A stretch of DNA of 64,000 nucleotides from Diphasiastrum complanatum (Eukaryota; Streptophyta; Lycopodiopsida; Lycopodiales; Lycopodiaceae). The stretch is from the NCBI GenBank assembly GCA_029204225.1, contig CM055098.1, forward strand, positions 4,618,607 to 4,682,606, read 5' to 3'. Shown piece after piece: positions 13,232 through 25,502 of this stretch. Below the pieces are notes generated by a model. That model was not told the origin of the DNA, made no database searches, and saw only the letters and a program-made list of their open reading frames with translations. The translations under genes and the position numbers were made by a program. Every line of letters begins with the position of its first letter. Position 1 is the stretch's first letter.

Positions 13232-13914
13232 ATCGCCATTGGACTCTTGAGCATTGGAGCAAAAAAAAATTGCCATGGTTTCCTTGAGGGTTTAGGGTAA
13301 TGAAGGCTTAAGCATTTGTCTTTTGGAAGTTTGGCACTGTGCAAACATCAATGTGCATTTCAAGATCAATGATTGTGAATCTTGAATCTTGAATCCTTGA
13401 TCATTGATCATTCAAGAATGATGAATCAACATTGATAGCTTCAAGCTTGATTTTGATATGTGAGAGATGGTAGATCTTGGGTGATGGGAGTGGTTCGCCA
13501 GGGCCCAGGGCGCAGGCATCTAATTTCTAAATTGAATTGTCTTTTTTGGCAAATCGAGATGCAGTCACAGTGACACTGCCAGAGGCCACCACATCACGCC
13601 CCCAGTTGCCATCCACTCACTCTCGCTTCCCATGGCTCAGAGGACAAGGCTGTAGATGAGGTAGGGCCTGACCCGCCTTCTGGTGTGGGATCCTCTTACA
13701 ACACCTCTAATTGTCATGACCATACCGACACCACATCATCCACCTGAGAGAGGGAGAGGTAGACGGGGCCGCACTACACATCTGTAGGATAGGGACTACT
13801 ATGTGTCCACCTTCGCTCCCAGAGCCATGGCAGATTTTCAAATGATCATTCATGATTGAGGGCTCTGGGCTGTAACTTGCCATGAAATCTGAATTACGAT
13901 CTTGTCTTGTGCAA
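13232..13914. other. No gene seen
   Basis: The stretch 13360-13440 is rich in short overlapping TTGAATC/GATTCAA and TGATCATTGATCA palindromes. From about 13500 the base composition becomes GC-richer (CCAGGGCCCAGGG...), which may be the 5' part of the hAT fragment that follows. No coding frame is recognised. Confidence 0.4.
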
Positions 13915-14136
13915 TGTGACTTGTCACCTATGAACTAGGTATGGTTGCACCATCATATCTGATGGTTGGAGCGATACGAGAAAGCGCCACATTGAATATC
14001 TTGGTGTCTTCATGCATGGGGATGATGTTTCTGAGATCCATCGACTCCTCTGGGGCGGCAGTCACGAGCGATTACATGTTCACACATATTCCATTGAGGA
14101 GGTGGGACCACATCACGTTGTACAAATATATAGGTA
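13915..14136 (+). pseudogene. hAT transposase fragment (DUF659-type region)
   Basis: Reading across frameshifts, the + strand has the hAT/DUF659 signature: SDGWSDTRKRH (frame of 13948), then LNILVSS and [11 protein letters not shown] (frame of 13941), then SIEEVGPHHVVQ (third frame, near 14090). The canonical family order is DGWTDxRxR, LxNFLVSS, GTxFLKSxD and VEEVGxxNVVQ. The frame shifts at least twice within about 200 bases, so it is dead. An acceptor-like CTAG precedes the homology. A second, diverged copy of the same exon lies at 46613-46835 in the SmD1 intron. The hATC dimerisation region and terminal inverted repeats are not seen. Confidence 0.75.
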
Positions 14137-14144
14137 ATTTGTAA

Positions 14145-15150
14145 ATGTTAATGTTCAATGGCGATTGATTAATAAATGATTAGACGAGACTCCAAATGGC
14201 AGAATCCACTTAACACTGCAATAGAATCTAGATTATAGAATTGATCAGAAGGCTTACTTTAAGTGTGTAATTTTCAATTTTCAATTGCCAGTCAGTGGTA
14301 ACCAATTGAATGTTAAATGTTTATTATTTCAAATCAATGAAATCTAGATTATGGTTTACTTGAATTCAGAATTCCAATGCCATGCACATTGCACTGTATG
14401 TTTATATAGGTCATCACTGTTAGCATCTGTGCTAACACAGAAAATAAAAAAGAAATAAAACTCCGTGGCATGTGTTTTTGTAAGCCCACGGACGAGTGTC
14501 TGTTAATAAACTTCCGCCATGGCGGCATGTGTTTGTAAGCCCATGAGTAGAAGCTTAAAAAAAATAAAATAGCTTAAACTTAGATTTAGATAAGATTAGA
14601 AATATTTTGTCTTAAGTTTTCCTAAGTTAAGAAACTTTGAAGTTCTAAATCCTAAGTTAGAAGTTCTAGAAAGGCTAGAAATATATTAGTCCCATAAGTT
14701 AGTGGATACTTATGGAAGACCCTCCTTGCCATAAAAGGAGAGGTATTTGCCTTGTAAATAACACTTTTGAGATTAAGCTATCAAGTTCTCTATTTTTTAG
14801 ATTATCTCTCTATTTCATTTGTGTTTCCTTTGGGAAGGTGCATCGCTTGAGGAAAGGTGCTCGGGCCTCCTCTTGCCTCCTTCTCATTGGTTTGTATTGT
14901 GGCATGTATTTTGTTGATTGATTATTAGTTAGCCGCAATCTCCCTTTGGGTATTAAACTAGGATTTAGTTTAATCACCTTGCTAGTTGGGTAAGCCTTAG
15001 TAAGGTTTTGTATCTTGTCTATTTTCTGCTATTTTAAGACATTGGTGTAGACGATAAGTAGAAACAATATCCAAAAGTAGACTTCATGGTGTCTAAGTTT
15101 GCTTCCCAATCCAAATCAAAATAGTCAAATAAACATGACAAGACTAAAGG
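14145..15150. other. No gene seen
   Basis: AT-rich. A partial internal repeat is visible at 14461-14560, where GGCATGTGTTT(TT)GTAAGCCCA occurs twice. No coding frame is recognised. The right end may be LTR-like but has no second copy here. Confidence 0.4.
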
Positions 15151-15151
15151 T

Positions 15152-17277
15152 CTATGTATTGTCAATATTTGGTACTTGTGAGTAGCATTTGACTAGTAGC
15201 CTTGCCTTCCATTTTGAAATGGAGCCATCGGAGTTATGCTTTCTCTTGAAGATCCACTTGCAATCGATGATCTTCCTTTTGGCTAGTGGTTCAATTAGAG
15301 TCCAGGTCTGGTTCTTGATTAGTGAACAGTCAGTAGCTCCTCTACTGTTGTCCATAGAGCTTGAGGAGTATACCATTCTGGTGGATGCATCATCCGAGCA
15401 GATATTCAAATATTCGGTTGTTCATCATGATCTGACTCAAAAGAGGAATGACAAGGTGCAAAAGTGGATGGAATCGAAACTAGGTTGTCTTTGATATTGG
15501 TAGTCGATAGTTTGTCATTGGAACCAGAAATAAATTCATGTTTCTTCATCTTGAAATCATGAAATTTATCTTTTAGGAAGACTACATCTCTACTAATAAG
15601 TGCTTATCTTCCTTCTTGTATGGGTTTCAGATGGTTGTCTAAATTGTTGAAAACACAAACACGCTTTTGATTTGTTCTTGATGAACATGACAATAGTTCG
15701 TAAGGAAAAATCATCGATGAATGTGATAAAATATGTCGATCATTCGCATGAGGGGTCTGCATCAGTCCACAAAGATCACAATGAATCAAATCCATAATGA
15801 CTTTTGCTCTATGAGCTTGGCCTTTGGTGAACCCTGACCTTCATGCTTGCCAATAATACACGTATCACACAATTCTGTTTCGATGAGGACTTGTTGATGT
15901 CTAAGCCTTCGACAAGTTTTTTGTAGAACATATAAGTTATAGCTCTATTGAGATATCCTAGGCATTGATGCCATAGGATATTCTTGTCAATTGAAGGTGT
16001 AGAAAAATATTTTTCTTTAGAAGTAAGTGCACATCTATGACTTAATGTATAGAGATGTCCATCTCTATACCCTTTGACCATAACATTTGAGCTGATTTGC
16101 ATCAAATGTAATAGTGTGGCCTCGATCAACAATTTGATTGATTAATAATAGGTTCTTACTCAATGATGGAACATATAAAACATTCTCGATAAGTCGAGAT
16201 GAACCATCATGGAATTTGATGGTAACTATTTGTTTCCCTTCGATCTTGAGGGAGCTAGAGTCTCCAAGATAAATGTTGTTTTCATGATGTATCGAAGAAA
16301 AACTTTTAAACCAATCTCGTCGAGATGTCATGTGTTGTGTCGCACCTGAGTCGAAAAATCGGCAACCTGAATTTGAACGATTGTTCGATTTGGCCATAAA
16401 CATCTTTTGATTAGATTTGTCTTCAGAAGACTTAGTAACTGCAGTATGAACTTGTTGGTTCTTGTTCGCAGGAATTTTGTAGTCCTTTATATCAGGCCCT
16501 TTCTTTTTGCAATATTTGTAGAAGAATTTGGCATGTTGATGTTTTGACTTTTCTTGTTGTGATGGATATTGTGTATCTGACTTTGAAGTATTGGGAACAT
16601 CCTTTTTCGAGTGCTGCTTCTTCTTCAAATATAATGCAATTGATTTGTCTGATGTAGAAACATCATTTGACTTCCTTCAAAGTTCTTCTTGGAGAAGAAT
16701 TGATGTGACCTTCTGCATTGTTTAATTCGGCTATGCCGAGATCAACGTGACCAAATGGTCGTAGGAAGTCTTCCTAAGAGTGTCATGATCACATTGTTGT
16801 CAGCAATGGGTGATCCAATTGCAGGAAGTTAATCGATTAATGATCTAACGTGATTAACATGGTCACTAATGGAGGTCGATTCTGACATTTTTCAGGAGAA
16901 GAATTTCTTTCACAAGAATAGACGAGTGGTAACATCTTGGGTCTCATATAGACTTCTAAGTGTTTCCCAAGCTTGCTTGGACGTTTGTTGTCACTTATAT
17001 GTGATATTTGTGAATCCTTGAGCTTTATGGATATTAATGTGAGAGCTTTGCCATCTTTGGATTTTCATTTGGCAATAAGATCAGCATCTTGTTGTGGTAA
17101 AATTGAAGATCCCTTCACCATCCCATAAATCTTTCTCTAACAATATCATCTTCACGCGATACTTTCAGACGTGGAAGTCATCATCATTGAATCACTCAAT
17201 GAGTTAAATTCCAGAAGATGATTGTTCCATGTGCCTAGAAAAGAGAGTAACTAGAAATGTTATGACAATAAACACAA
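15152..17277 (-). pseudogene. Decayed minus-strand Ty1/copia gag-protease-integrase-RT start
   Basis: Read right to left: gag remnants from about 17270; frame 16628-16065 with a broken zinc knuckle and the protease motif FFDSGATQHM, then LYVPSLSKNLL; frame 16132-15809 with the integrase zinc-domain motif LWHQCLGYLN; frame 15795-15604 with the start of the integrase core (DLIHCDLCG) followed by a deletion of most of the core; and frame 15409-15152 with the RT start (WTLIEPL, CKWIFKRKHNSDGSISKWKARL). The remainder of RT, RNase H and the 3' LTR are missing at the left edge. A primer site sits just upstream, so the 5' end is real. Confidence 0.85.
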
Positions 17278-17289
17278 GCTTTGATACCA
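17278..17289 (-). promoter_or_regulatory. tRNA-iMet primer-binding site (one mismatch)
   Basis: The minus strand reads TGGTATCAAAGC, one base from the consensus TGGTATCAGAGC, at the 5' end of the 15152-17277 element. Confidence 0.75.
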
Positions 17290-17854
17290 CTATCAAAAAA
17301 TTAAAGGAAAGTGCAAAAGATTGCAATAGTTCGAAGTGTCAAGAGACACTGTCATACCATCATGTTTGATAGCACTATAGAAGACCTAGTGAATTAAGAG
17401 CATCATGTCTAGATCATATGTCACAACATAAATAGTCGCTTAATCGGTGAGTTAGTAGGTATCTTAGACAACCATAGATACAGAATTTGAAGGCGTCAAA
17501 GACAGTCATGATTATGCTCTTTCAACTCAGTCGATAAGACACACAAGGAGATAATGAGCATTCGATTAATCATAAAGTAGAAACGTGAAGTCCCGATAGT
17601 AGTAATGGTGGTCTTTCCATCGTGAACTGTTGTTGATAGATCGGAATCCTTTCGATAGTTCATAGTGACTTCGATGATTCAACTATCAAGGATGGTGGGT
17701 GAGCCCGATAGTGAGCTCTTCCGATAGTTCAGCGATGGACAACAGTTCGCGCGCTTATCAAAAACTTGTGTGTACTTCTTCTTGTCCTTCATTTGTAGTA
17801 GGTTTCCAAGTAGATAGCCAAATCTAGGACTTTGTTCAAGGATACATGAAAAGT
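17290..17854 (-). mobile_element. 5' LTR of the 15152-17277 copia element (left edge defined only)
   Basis: Begins next to the primer site and ends where the next element's LTR starts. Contains a run of related CGATAGT and GATAGTTC motifs between 17590 and 17730, alternating in orientation. No second copy confirms its extent. Confidence 0.5.
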
Positions 17855-18111
17855 TGACAATAACATTACTGATCGATGCAATCGGCACAGAATTTTAACA
17901 AGTACTTCAAGACAAGAAAACACACGATTGCTCACCCACACCAAAACTGTATATTCACGCTATATTAATCAAGTACAAAGAGAACTAGCTAAATAGCAAC
18001 TTAGGGGGTCGTAAAAGATCAGCCCACTATCTAGAAAGCTGGAAAGAGAAAGTTGTCATCAAATATGGCAAGTGATAATCATAAACTTACACATTAATTA
18101 TTGCTATCTCA
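17855..18111 (-). repeat. 3' LTR of minus-strand copia element (257 bp)
   Basis: Direct repeat of 21615-21857. Starts TGACAATAAC on the + strand and ends CTATCTCA. On the minus strand it begins TGAGATAG just after the polypurine tract TTGAGGGAGAGAG (18113-18125). Confidence 0.88.
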
Positions 18112-20664
18112 ACTCTCTCCCTCAATAATTAATGTCATCTACTCAACAATAAGCAAAGTATTCATGGAACATGCCTCCATGATAGCATAGACATTCCCAA
18201 CTCATAAAGTAAACTATATTTCATAAGGATAATACAAGAAAGCCACAACAATGTCTAATAACTTGCACAACTTCCAAATATTGATTCAGCACCAAGCTTT
18301 AGTCTAAAATCTTTAAAATTGTCTTTGCTTAGCGACTTTGTAAAAACATCAACAACTCGTGCAACAATACTACAATGAATCACATCCATATCTTTTGAAC
18401 AAAGCTTCTCACTTATAAAATGATACCTTACTTCTATATGCTTTGTCCTAGCATGAAACATTGGATTTTTAGTTAGTTGAATTCCACTTTGACTATCACA
18501 AGAAATGATTGTTTTATCCCAATATTTTTGAGTAGCTCTCGTAGCCAAACCGCTTCTTGTGTAGCAGAACATAAGACTTTGTATTCGGCGCCTATAGTGG
18601 AAAGCGACATAGTATCATGCTTTTTATTTGACCAAAAAAAGCGTTCATTTCTAACATCAAAAGCATAGCCAATGGTATATTCTATTACCTATACTACCAC
18701 CCCAATCATCATCTACATAGACTCTCAACTTAGGTACATCAAGTCATCTTGAGTAAACTCGACCAAGATCAAGCGTGCCTTTCACGTACCTTCAAATGTG
18801 TTTACTTGCTTTCCAAAGCTCCAAAGTAGGTGATGCCATAAACTGACTCACAAGACTTGCAACATGACAGATGTTTGGTCTAGTAGTGGTAAGATATATT
18901 AGACTGCCAGCAAGTTGGCAATACAATGTGTAATCAACATGACCACTTTCATCAAGACGTGACAATTTCTTGCTAACTTCACTAGGCAAAATCAATGGCT
19001 TACAATCAAACATATGAGATCTTTCTAGGACTTCTCGTGCATATTTAGCTTGTGAAATCTTGATAGTGTCTACACTTTGTCACACTTCTATGCCTAGACA
19101 ATAATGCATCAAATCCAAATCAGTCATCTCGAAATGCTTACACAAACTAGACTTTATCAAGTTCTCATCATTTCTTGTGATTATAATATCATCAACATAT
19201 AGCACAACTACTGCAACACTATCAACACTAGTAAGCACATAGAGATTAGCATCATAATTTGTCAAACCATTTGCTAAAAAGTAGCTGTCTATGCGACCAT
19301 ACTACGCTCGTGGCACTTGTTTTAGACCATATAATGTTTTATAGCTTGCATAGTTTGTCCTCTTGGCCCTTCATAACAAATCCTTGTGGATGGAGCATAT
19401 AAACTTCTTCTTCAAGGTCGGCATTCAAAAAAGCTGACTTCACAACCATTTGGTGAATTTTCCAACCAAAAATGAAGCTAATGCGATCACCAAGTGTAAA
19501 GTAGTCCCCTTAACTACTAGAGCATATGTCTCATCAAAATCTATACCGTTGCTTTGCTTGTAGTCCTTGACCACCAAGCGCTTCACAATCGATCCATCAG
19601 CACAAAATTTGGTTCTATATCCATTTATCACTAATGGGTTTCTTACCAACTGGAAGATCAATTAGGTCCCATGTACCATGCTTGTGGATTAAATCCATCT
19701 CTTCTTCCATAACGCTTTGCCACTCTTTAAGGAATAATCCACTCTTTAAGGTCCTTTGCTTCATCATGAGTTGTCGACTCTTGAAACTTCATGATATCAC
19801 TCATGAGGGCGTAATTCACATGGTAACGATCAAGAGCTCTCCTCCCTCTCATTGATCTTCTCACATCACCTTGCAAGCTCGATTTTGGTAGATTCATCCT
19901 CACATCTTTCATGATATTTTCATACCATTTAGGTACCTTCCACTCACACTTCTTGGTGAGTAAGTATTTGAAGGAGTGTCCAAGTATAATCTCTTGCTTT
20001 TTTATAGCACCAATCGGCAAATATCTCCCTCTTGGCTCAGAAATGGGTGGAGTTCGATCATGCTCCTCTTCATGGACTTGATCTTCATGCTCAATTTCCT
20101 GTGTAGCATCATCCTCATCCTCTTTTATGATCATAGGAAGCCTCTTAATGCCACTATCATATTTGGTGTGGTCATTTTCATCAAATCTATCCATCTCATC
20201 AAAAATCACATCTTTGCTAATGTGTATTTTTTGCTTTTTAAGTTCAAATCAATTGTAAGCCTTCATCCTCTCATCATATTCAACATATATGCATTTGATG
20301 GACTTCGCATATCGTTCTTCCTTTGGCATGCGCAAGCTTTGCACAAAAAAATGCGAAACTTTTCAATCTTTGGTTTCATTCTCGTAATTGCCTCTTCAAG
20401 AGTCACATTAGAAACCGCGGTAGTGGGGCTCCTATTTTGCAAGAAGGTTGCCGCATTACACGCCTCTGACCAAAAGTAATTTGGCAAGCCCATTTGCATC
20501 ATCATTGAGCATGCACTCTCCACAATGGTGCAGTTTTTCCTCTCAGCTACCCCATTGTTATGCGACATATGTGATTGAATAAATTGTCTTTTTATTCCAT
20601 GCTCCTTCCAAAATGCTTCAAAGTCTCTCTCTTTGTATTCGACCCCTCTATTTGATCTTTGCAC
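18112..20664 (-). pseudogene. Decayed minus-strand Ty1/copia pol (integrase core to RNase H)
   Basis: Read right to left: frame 20664-20263 has the integrase core end (HNNGVAERKN with the catalytic Glu) and RSPTTAV; frame 20209-19727 is the acidic linker; frame 19661-19440 the RT start (DFDETYALVVKG); frame 19265-19080 the catalytic YVDD (VLYVDDIII); frame 19013-18792 the GSLIYLT and TRPN block; frame 18572-18255 RNase H end (SDSQSGIQL..., HARTKHIEVRYHF, FTKSL). Many stops and shifts. The first half of integrase, protease and gag are absent and replaced by unrelated sequence up to the 5' LTR. Confidence 0.88.
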
Positions 20665-21614
20665 ATTAATACGTGCATCAAGGGTTCTCCTCTCATAAAA
20701 TTTGGACCCAAAAAAATTTCAAACTAAATTTTTTTAATGAAGTTGAAGCCCAGATTGGACTTCAACAGCCTTTGGGTCCTTTTAAAAAAGTCTCAACATT
20801 AGATTCAATCCAACGACCACAGATGATTGATCTTGGGCCATTCATCTTCCACGACCTCAATCCAAGGGCTTAGGTCACATCCGTGCACTGAACTTAAATT
20901 TTCCAGTAGCTGGGCACCTTTATACACTGAGGCCTTTACGTAGTTGGGGGCGCGTGCGCTGTCCGCACTCCTTTGAACTTCTCTCTCTTGCTTGTTCCTT
21001 CCTCTAGCTGGGGTTTGGCCCATTGAACGCGCTACAACTCCTCGATCTACATGCGCCTATCCACGACCATTTGGCAAAGGTTTAGAAGCACTACGATGCC
21101 CTGCTTTCTGGTTCTACGGTACCAAAAAAGGTCAAGTATTGTGAAAGATCCGTATCTTTTTTATCTAAAACCCTGGCTCAAGGTTTTTTACCATTTTTTA
21201 GCATACACTCAACCTTTTGAGCACTTTCTATGGCAGATTCATTCGCCTATGAGGTCGCCCAACTATGAGGAATACTTTGTTTCAGAGTTGTTTGTCAATC
21301 GATGTTGGATTGAGTGCACACCAATTACAAACTCAGTCATGAGAATTCCTTCTTTGGAAGGACATGTATCCATCAACTTAAGCTTAGAATTGCGACACGA
21401 ATTCTATAGTGTCAATGTGATGAAAAAGCTTTTTCCTATGTTGGAGCAATCGATTGAATCCTTAATTGTCGGTTTTTACCCTCCACGACTTCCAAATGGT
21501 GTTTCTTGCTTCTCCAAAGCCTGCTCAACTCGCCACAAATTCATTTTAGATTCACATAGAATATGAGTCCGTTCCTTGTCCCGGTCATTGCAATCTCCTC
21601 GCTTGATAGCAAGC
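20665..21614. other. Non-copia segment inside an LTR-flanked element
   Basis: Lies where gag, protease and half of integrase should be. Holds one unusually long ORF on the opposite strand (listed separately). A primer-site-like GCTATCAAGCG (minus strand, about 21602-21614) adjoins the 5' LTR but is a poor match to tRNA-iMet. Confidence 0.5.
21051..21566 (+). CDS. Unrecognised 171-aa ORF within a retroelement
   Basis: Open for 171 codons on the strand opposite to the surrounding copia element. I see no known domain, signal peptide or membrane segment; it is rich in aromatic residues and Cys (YLFYLKPWL, YHFLAYTQPF, NRCWIECTP). The minus strand of the same bases has frequent stops and no gag-like sequence, so it is not simply a shadow of a gag gene. 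It may be a captured piece of host DNA or a chance ORF. No spliced structure is evident. Confidence 0.25.
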   Translation: MRLSTTIWQRFRSTTMPCFLVLRYQKRSSIVKDPYLFYLKPWLKVFYHFLAYTQPFEHFLWQIHSPMRSPNYEEYFVSELFVNRCWIECTPITNSVMRIPSLEGHVSINLSLELRHEFYSVNVMKKLFPMLEQSIESLIVGFYPPRLPNGVSCFSKACSTRHKFILDSHRI

Positions 21615-21857
21615 TGCAATAACGTTACTAATCAATGCAATCACCATAGAACTTTAACAAGTACTTCAAGACAAAAAAAGACATGATTGCTCCCCCACAC
21701 CAAAACTGTATATTCACACTATATTAATCAAGTACAAAGAGAACTAGCTAAATAGCAACTTAGGGGCTCATAAAAGACCATCCCACCGTCTAGAAAGCTG
21801 GACAGAGAAAGTTGTCGTGGCAAGTCATAAACTTACACGTTAATTATTGTTATTTCA
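21615..21857 (-). repeat. 5' LTR of minus-strand copia element (243 bp)
   Basis: Matches 17855-18111 with scattered substitutions and a short deletion (TTGTCGTGGCAAG against TTGTCATCAAATATGGCAAG). Flanking 5-bp sequences of the pair (AAAGT and TCTTA) do not match, so one junction is altered. Confidence 0.88.
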
Positions 21858-23677
21858 TCTTAAGAGACAGCTGGTAATATATACAATGCTCACTGGATCG
21901 AATGGTTTAAGTGGAATTAAAATTCCAATACCTAGAACATGAAGAACATCAAAAATCAATCTAGTGATGCCACCTTGGAATTTGATTTGCAAAGTCCCAA
22001 ACGCCTTCAACATCATGGAAATGCAAGGTAATTGGAGTATGACTTGGTAGTTCTTTGAACCAATATTGTTTAGAGGTCATATGTTGAGTGGTCCTTGAAT
22101 TCATATATCAATTGTTACCATCAATTTTTTATGAAAGAAACGACCACAAGCATGGCAAAGAACCCGTTCAGGGGGTTGAGAAGGCAATGCAACAAGGGTT
22201 GAAGGAGGTGCACAACCAAGCGAGGGGACAACAATGCCATGGGAAGAGGTGGGCGAAGGAGGAACAAAGGGTGTTATGGCAAGCGAGGAACCAGCACAAC
22301 CTGACGAGAATGAGGAGGGGAGTCAGGAGGGGGAGATTCAGTTGAAGCAGGTCGTTTGAGACTGAGAGGACGAAGTAGGGAGATATTCGAAGCCATGAGA
22401 ACAACTGTACAAAGGGAACCCTGTGATGGACCACCTCACCAACTGAACCGAGATCTTTTTTATATTTTTTTGAATTTTCTTCACACGGAATGTCATTAAC
22501 CTCGATGGAGCCGTCGACCGTTGTAAACCTTTCGCAATAGATACCGGAGAACTTGCCCAAACAAAAGCGCCCACCAAAACTCTAAAAGACCAGCAATAGA
22601 AAAGTTTTGAAAGCTCCACCGCTGCTCCTTTGCCCTAAACTGAATGTAGATCAAACAAACATGGGTCTGGCAGGAAACTGTGCATAATTAGGCAAGCAAT
22701 TTATGAGAGTAGAACATGCACTGATTTTCTGAGGAGCTTTTTATTTATCACCTACAAACCTCCGCTCTCTGCTGCAAAGCTTCGCTCACTGTGAGCTGAA
22801 CTAATCGATGGTGTAGCAAGAAACTGATCGCTTGTCTGGCAGCCAACTGAACGCTTGTGTAGCAGATAGGTTACTGAACACCTACCAATTACCTACGCAA
22901 CTTTCTAATTGTTGGTCTACTACCAAAAAGATAATTGCTTGAGAAAAGAGAGCAAAAGGTTTTCTCCTTTACTGTACTGCTCCCGATCCATAGCTCTCTA
23001 CTGCTCGCATGAAAGGATCTTCTTTGATAATGGTGTCCAACCAAGATCAATTGGGATCTTGCAACAAACTTGAGACAACTATCTCAATAGCTTTGACAAT
23101 CTCACTCAAACTAGATCTATCTTCTTTTCACAAAAGAGACACAACAAGATTTTGATCCACTTTCTTCTAATCATGTGTGGAGAAAGGCACAAATCTACTT
23201 GATTTGGATGAAACTATGAGGCCTTGGACTCAAAATCTCACCTACTCAAGATTGGCAAGCTAAAACATGGGCTTTTTTTTTTTATCAAATAAGCTATATG
23301 TGAGTCAAACTTGATGTGTCCAGCTAGGCTAGGTGCTCTACCTACCTTGATTCAAATGGCTATAACTTCCACTAGATATATCCAAATGAGTGAAACAAAT
23401 TGCAACACAAACTAGACTTCATTATCTTTCTAGCAAGCTATCATACTCCAAATTTGGATCAACCTTGGAGATGCACCACAAACTCAAAGTGGACTGATCT
23501 CACACATGTTTGAGCACTGATTTCTGTACAGTACTAGGCTAGATCCAATCAATATGATTTAGACCCCTTTTGATTCAAAAAACCCTATGATAAAAATCGA
23601 GATCAACTACACCCTCCAAAACTTGTTTTCAAGCCAAGATCATTACACACGTGATAGATGAAAATCAATCTTAGGTA
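21858..23677. other. Unassigned; right part probably a retroelement leader
   Basis: Short ORFs only, none recognised. From about 23000 the sequence resembles in composition a copia 5' leader and leads to the primer site at 23678-23690 on the minus strand. No gag is readable. Confidence 0.4.
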
Positions 23678-23690
23678 GGCTCTGATACCA
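23678..23690 (-). promoter_or_regulatory. tRNA-iMet primer-binding site
   Basis: The minus strand reads TGGTATCAGAGCC, a perfect match, and abuts TGTGTAATTTTC, a typical LTR edge. Confidence 0.88.
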
Positions 23691-24317
23691 TGTGTAATTT
23701 TCACAAATATGAGGACTTCTCAAACAATGTGAATGATCTCCTCAGATACTAGCTCAAATCTAGGGCAAGAGTACTTTGTACATGCATCAATCATCAACCA
23801 TTCATCACACATAATGAAAGGACACTTTCCATGAAAGAAACTAAGTATAGATTTGGCTTGCTCTTGGGTAGAGAGACAATAAAACAAAGAGCTCTCGGGT
23901 AGAGAGATAATGTCACCAAAAAACTAAGTGTTGGAGCTTGCTACATCAAGATCTAGCTTAAAAAAACTAAGTATAGATTCTCCCTCACTCTCACTAGTAG
24001 TAGCTCAAGATCCAAGGGCGTGTTAATGAAGCAATTTGATTGGACCCCTAAGATCACCACCTCTTACAATGATTGGACCTCCTACACGACACCTCTTACA
24101 ATGATTGGACCATTTTGGTGCACCTCACAATATGATTGGCTCAAATTGACAAATAGAATCAAGAGGTGCTATGTCACACATCCTCTAGCATCAAGCCAAG
24201 TGTCACTAGCCTATATTACACGCATCAACTTCCAAAATTGCCTAATCACTTATTTACAAGTGTATAATGAGTGGTTTTGAAAGAGACCCCCAAACCTCAA
24301 GATAGATGACTTTTACA
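23691..24317 (-). mobile_element. 5' LTR of a minus-strand retroelement whose body has decayed
   Basis: Left edge fixed by the primer site. The right edge is proposed at GATGACTTTTACA because on the minus strand this gives a TG...CA element with matching short inverted ends (TGTAAAA / TTTTACACA-like). No second LTR is present. Confidence 0.5.
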
Positions 24318-25502
24318 ATTTCTAATATAGCTATTTTTTTTCAAAAGAACACTCCTGGTGATTCTCATTTTGTTACAATCAATGAAGTGACATCCATATC
24401 TTATACTTGTTCTTCCTGAAACTCCTCGAGTAATAGTTTTTCATGAATTAATTTCGGTAATGCAAAATGTTACTAAGGTTGTTGGTTCCTCTTCTAGCTA
24501 GAATGATATTGGATTAAAAGAGATCAAACACTTTTCCCTTGTCGATCGGTCACACTCATGATCAAATTGATAAGATGTTTAGGTGTTTTCCAAGAAACTT
24601 AAACACAAGAAGACATTTTCTTTACCAATGCTTCAAAATATTGTTGAGGAATCATATGCACCAAAATTGTTTTTCATTGATTCAACATACATGTAATTTA
24701 TGAGATTATATCAAAGCGTATGGTTAGACAGAGCCTTGCATAGCCAATATTAACAACATTAGCTTTCAACATTAGTTTAAAATTAAGTGTAATAAAATTG
24801 GTACTACATTATTGTGGGACAACCAATATTTGAATTCAACATTATGTTCAAGAGTTCAATTCTTGCCTAATGTGCCTTTTGCTCAAGTCAAGATTGCACC
24901 ATTGTCTCTTTTAAAATCCATGCTAGAAGAACAAAAGGCTCAAAAACAACATCATGAGGTTGATCTAGTTGTAGCTTTATATTTTTTTGAAATCAAGCAT
25001 TCGAGTAGCTTTTCAAAATTTTGACGAATTTGATCAGCACTGGTAGATCAACCTTTTTCGAAAAACAAAAATTCAGTTTGCTCAACCTTGGAGATGCATC
25101 ACCAATTGAAGAATTTCATTGGTCGATCAAATTAGGAGATCCAATGAAAATTGCTTTCACATAATGATGATTTTTTTTGTAACTTGTGCATGGTGAAGAA
25201 CAGCTACCTACTACCAGTTTTAATTTTTAATAATTTGAAACTAACTAACTCAGATCTTGGCCCTTCTATATTATTTTATTTACATGGCCCAAGTCAATTT
25301 TATCCCATGATACAATATTTTACAAGTGCTCATTGGGTTATGGACTTACACTCGCAAGTTACACTCGCAGGATGCCACAACCCTTGCACATATTTTTCTA
25401 TTTTGTTGGGCTTATTTATTTATATACGGATAATACCCACAACAAGGCCCCGACCTAAAGTAGGAGCTAAGGTGAAGATTTAGACTTGTGGTGCCGCTTT
25501 AT
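24318..25502. other. No gene seen
   Basis: AT-rich with short unrelated ORFs (for example 24812-25024). Nothing recognised. Confidence 0.4.

Noticed and set aside
13500-13520. CAGGGCCCAGGG as a terminal inverted repeat of the hAT fragment
   Set aside because: No matching inverted copy or 8-bp duplication was found downstream.
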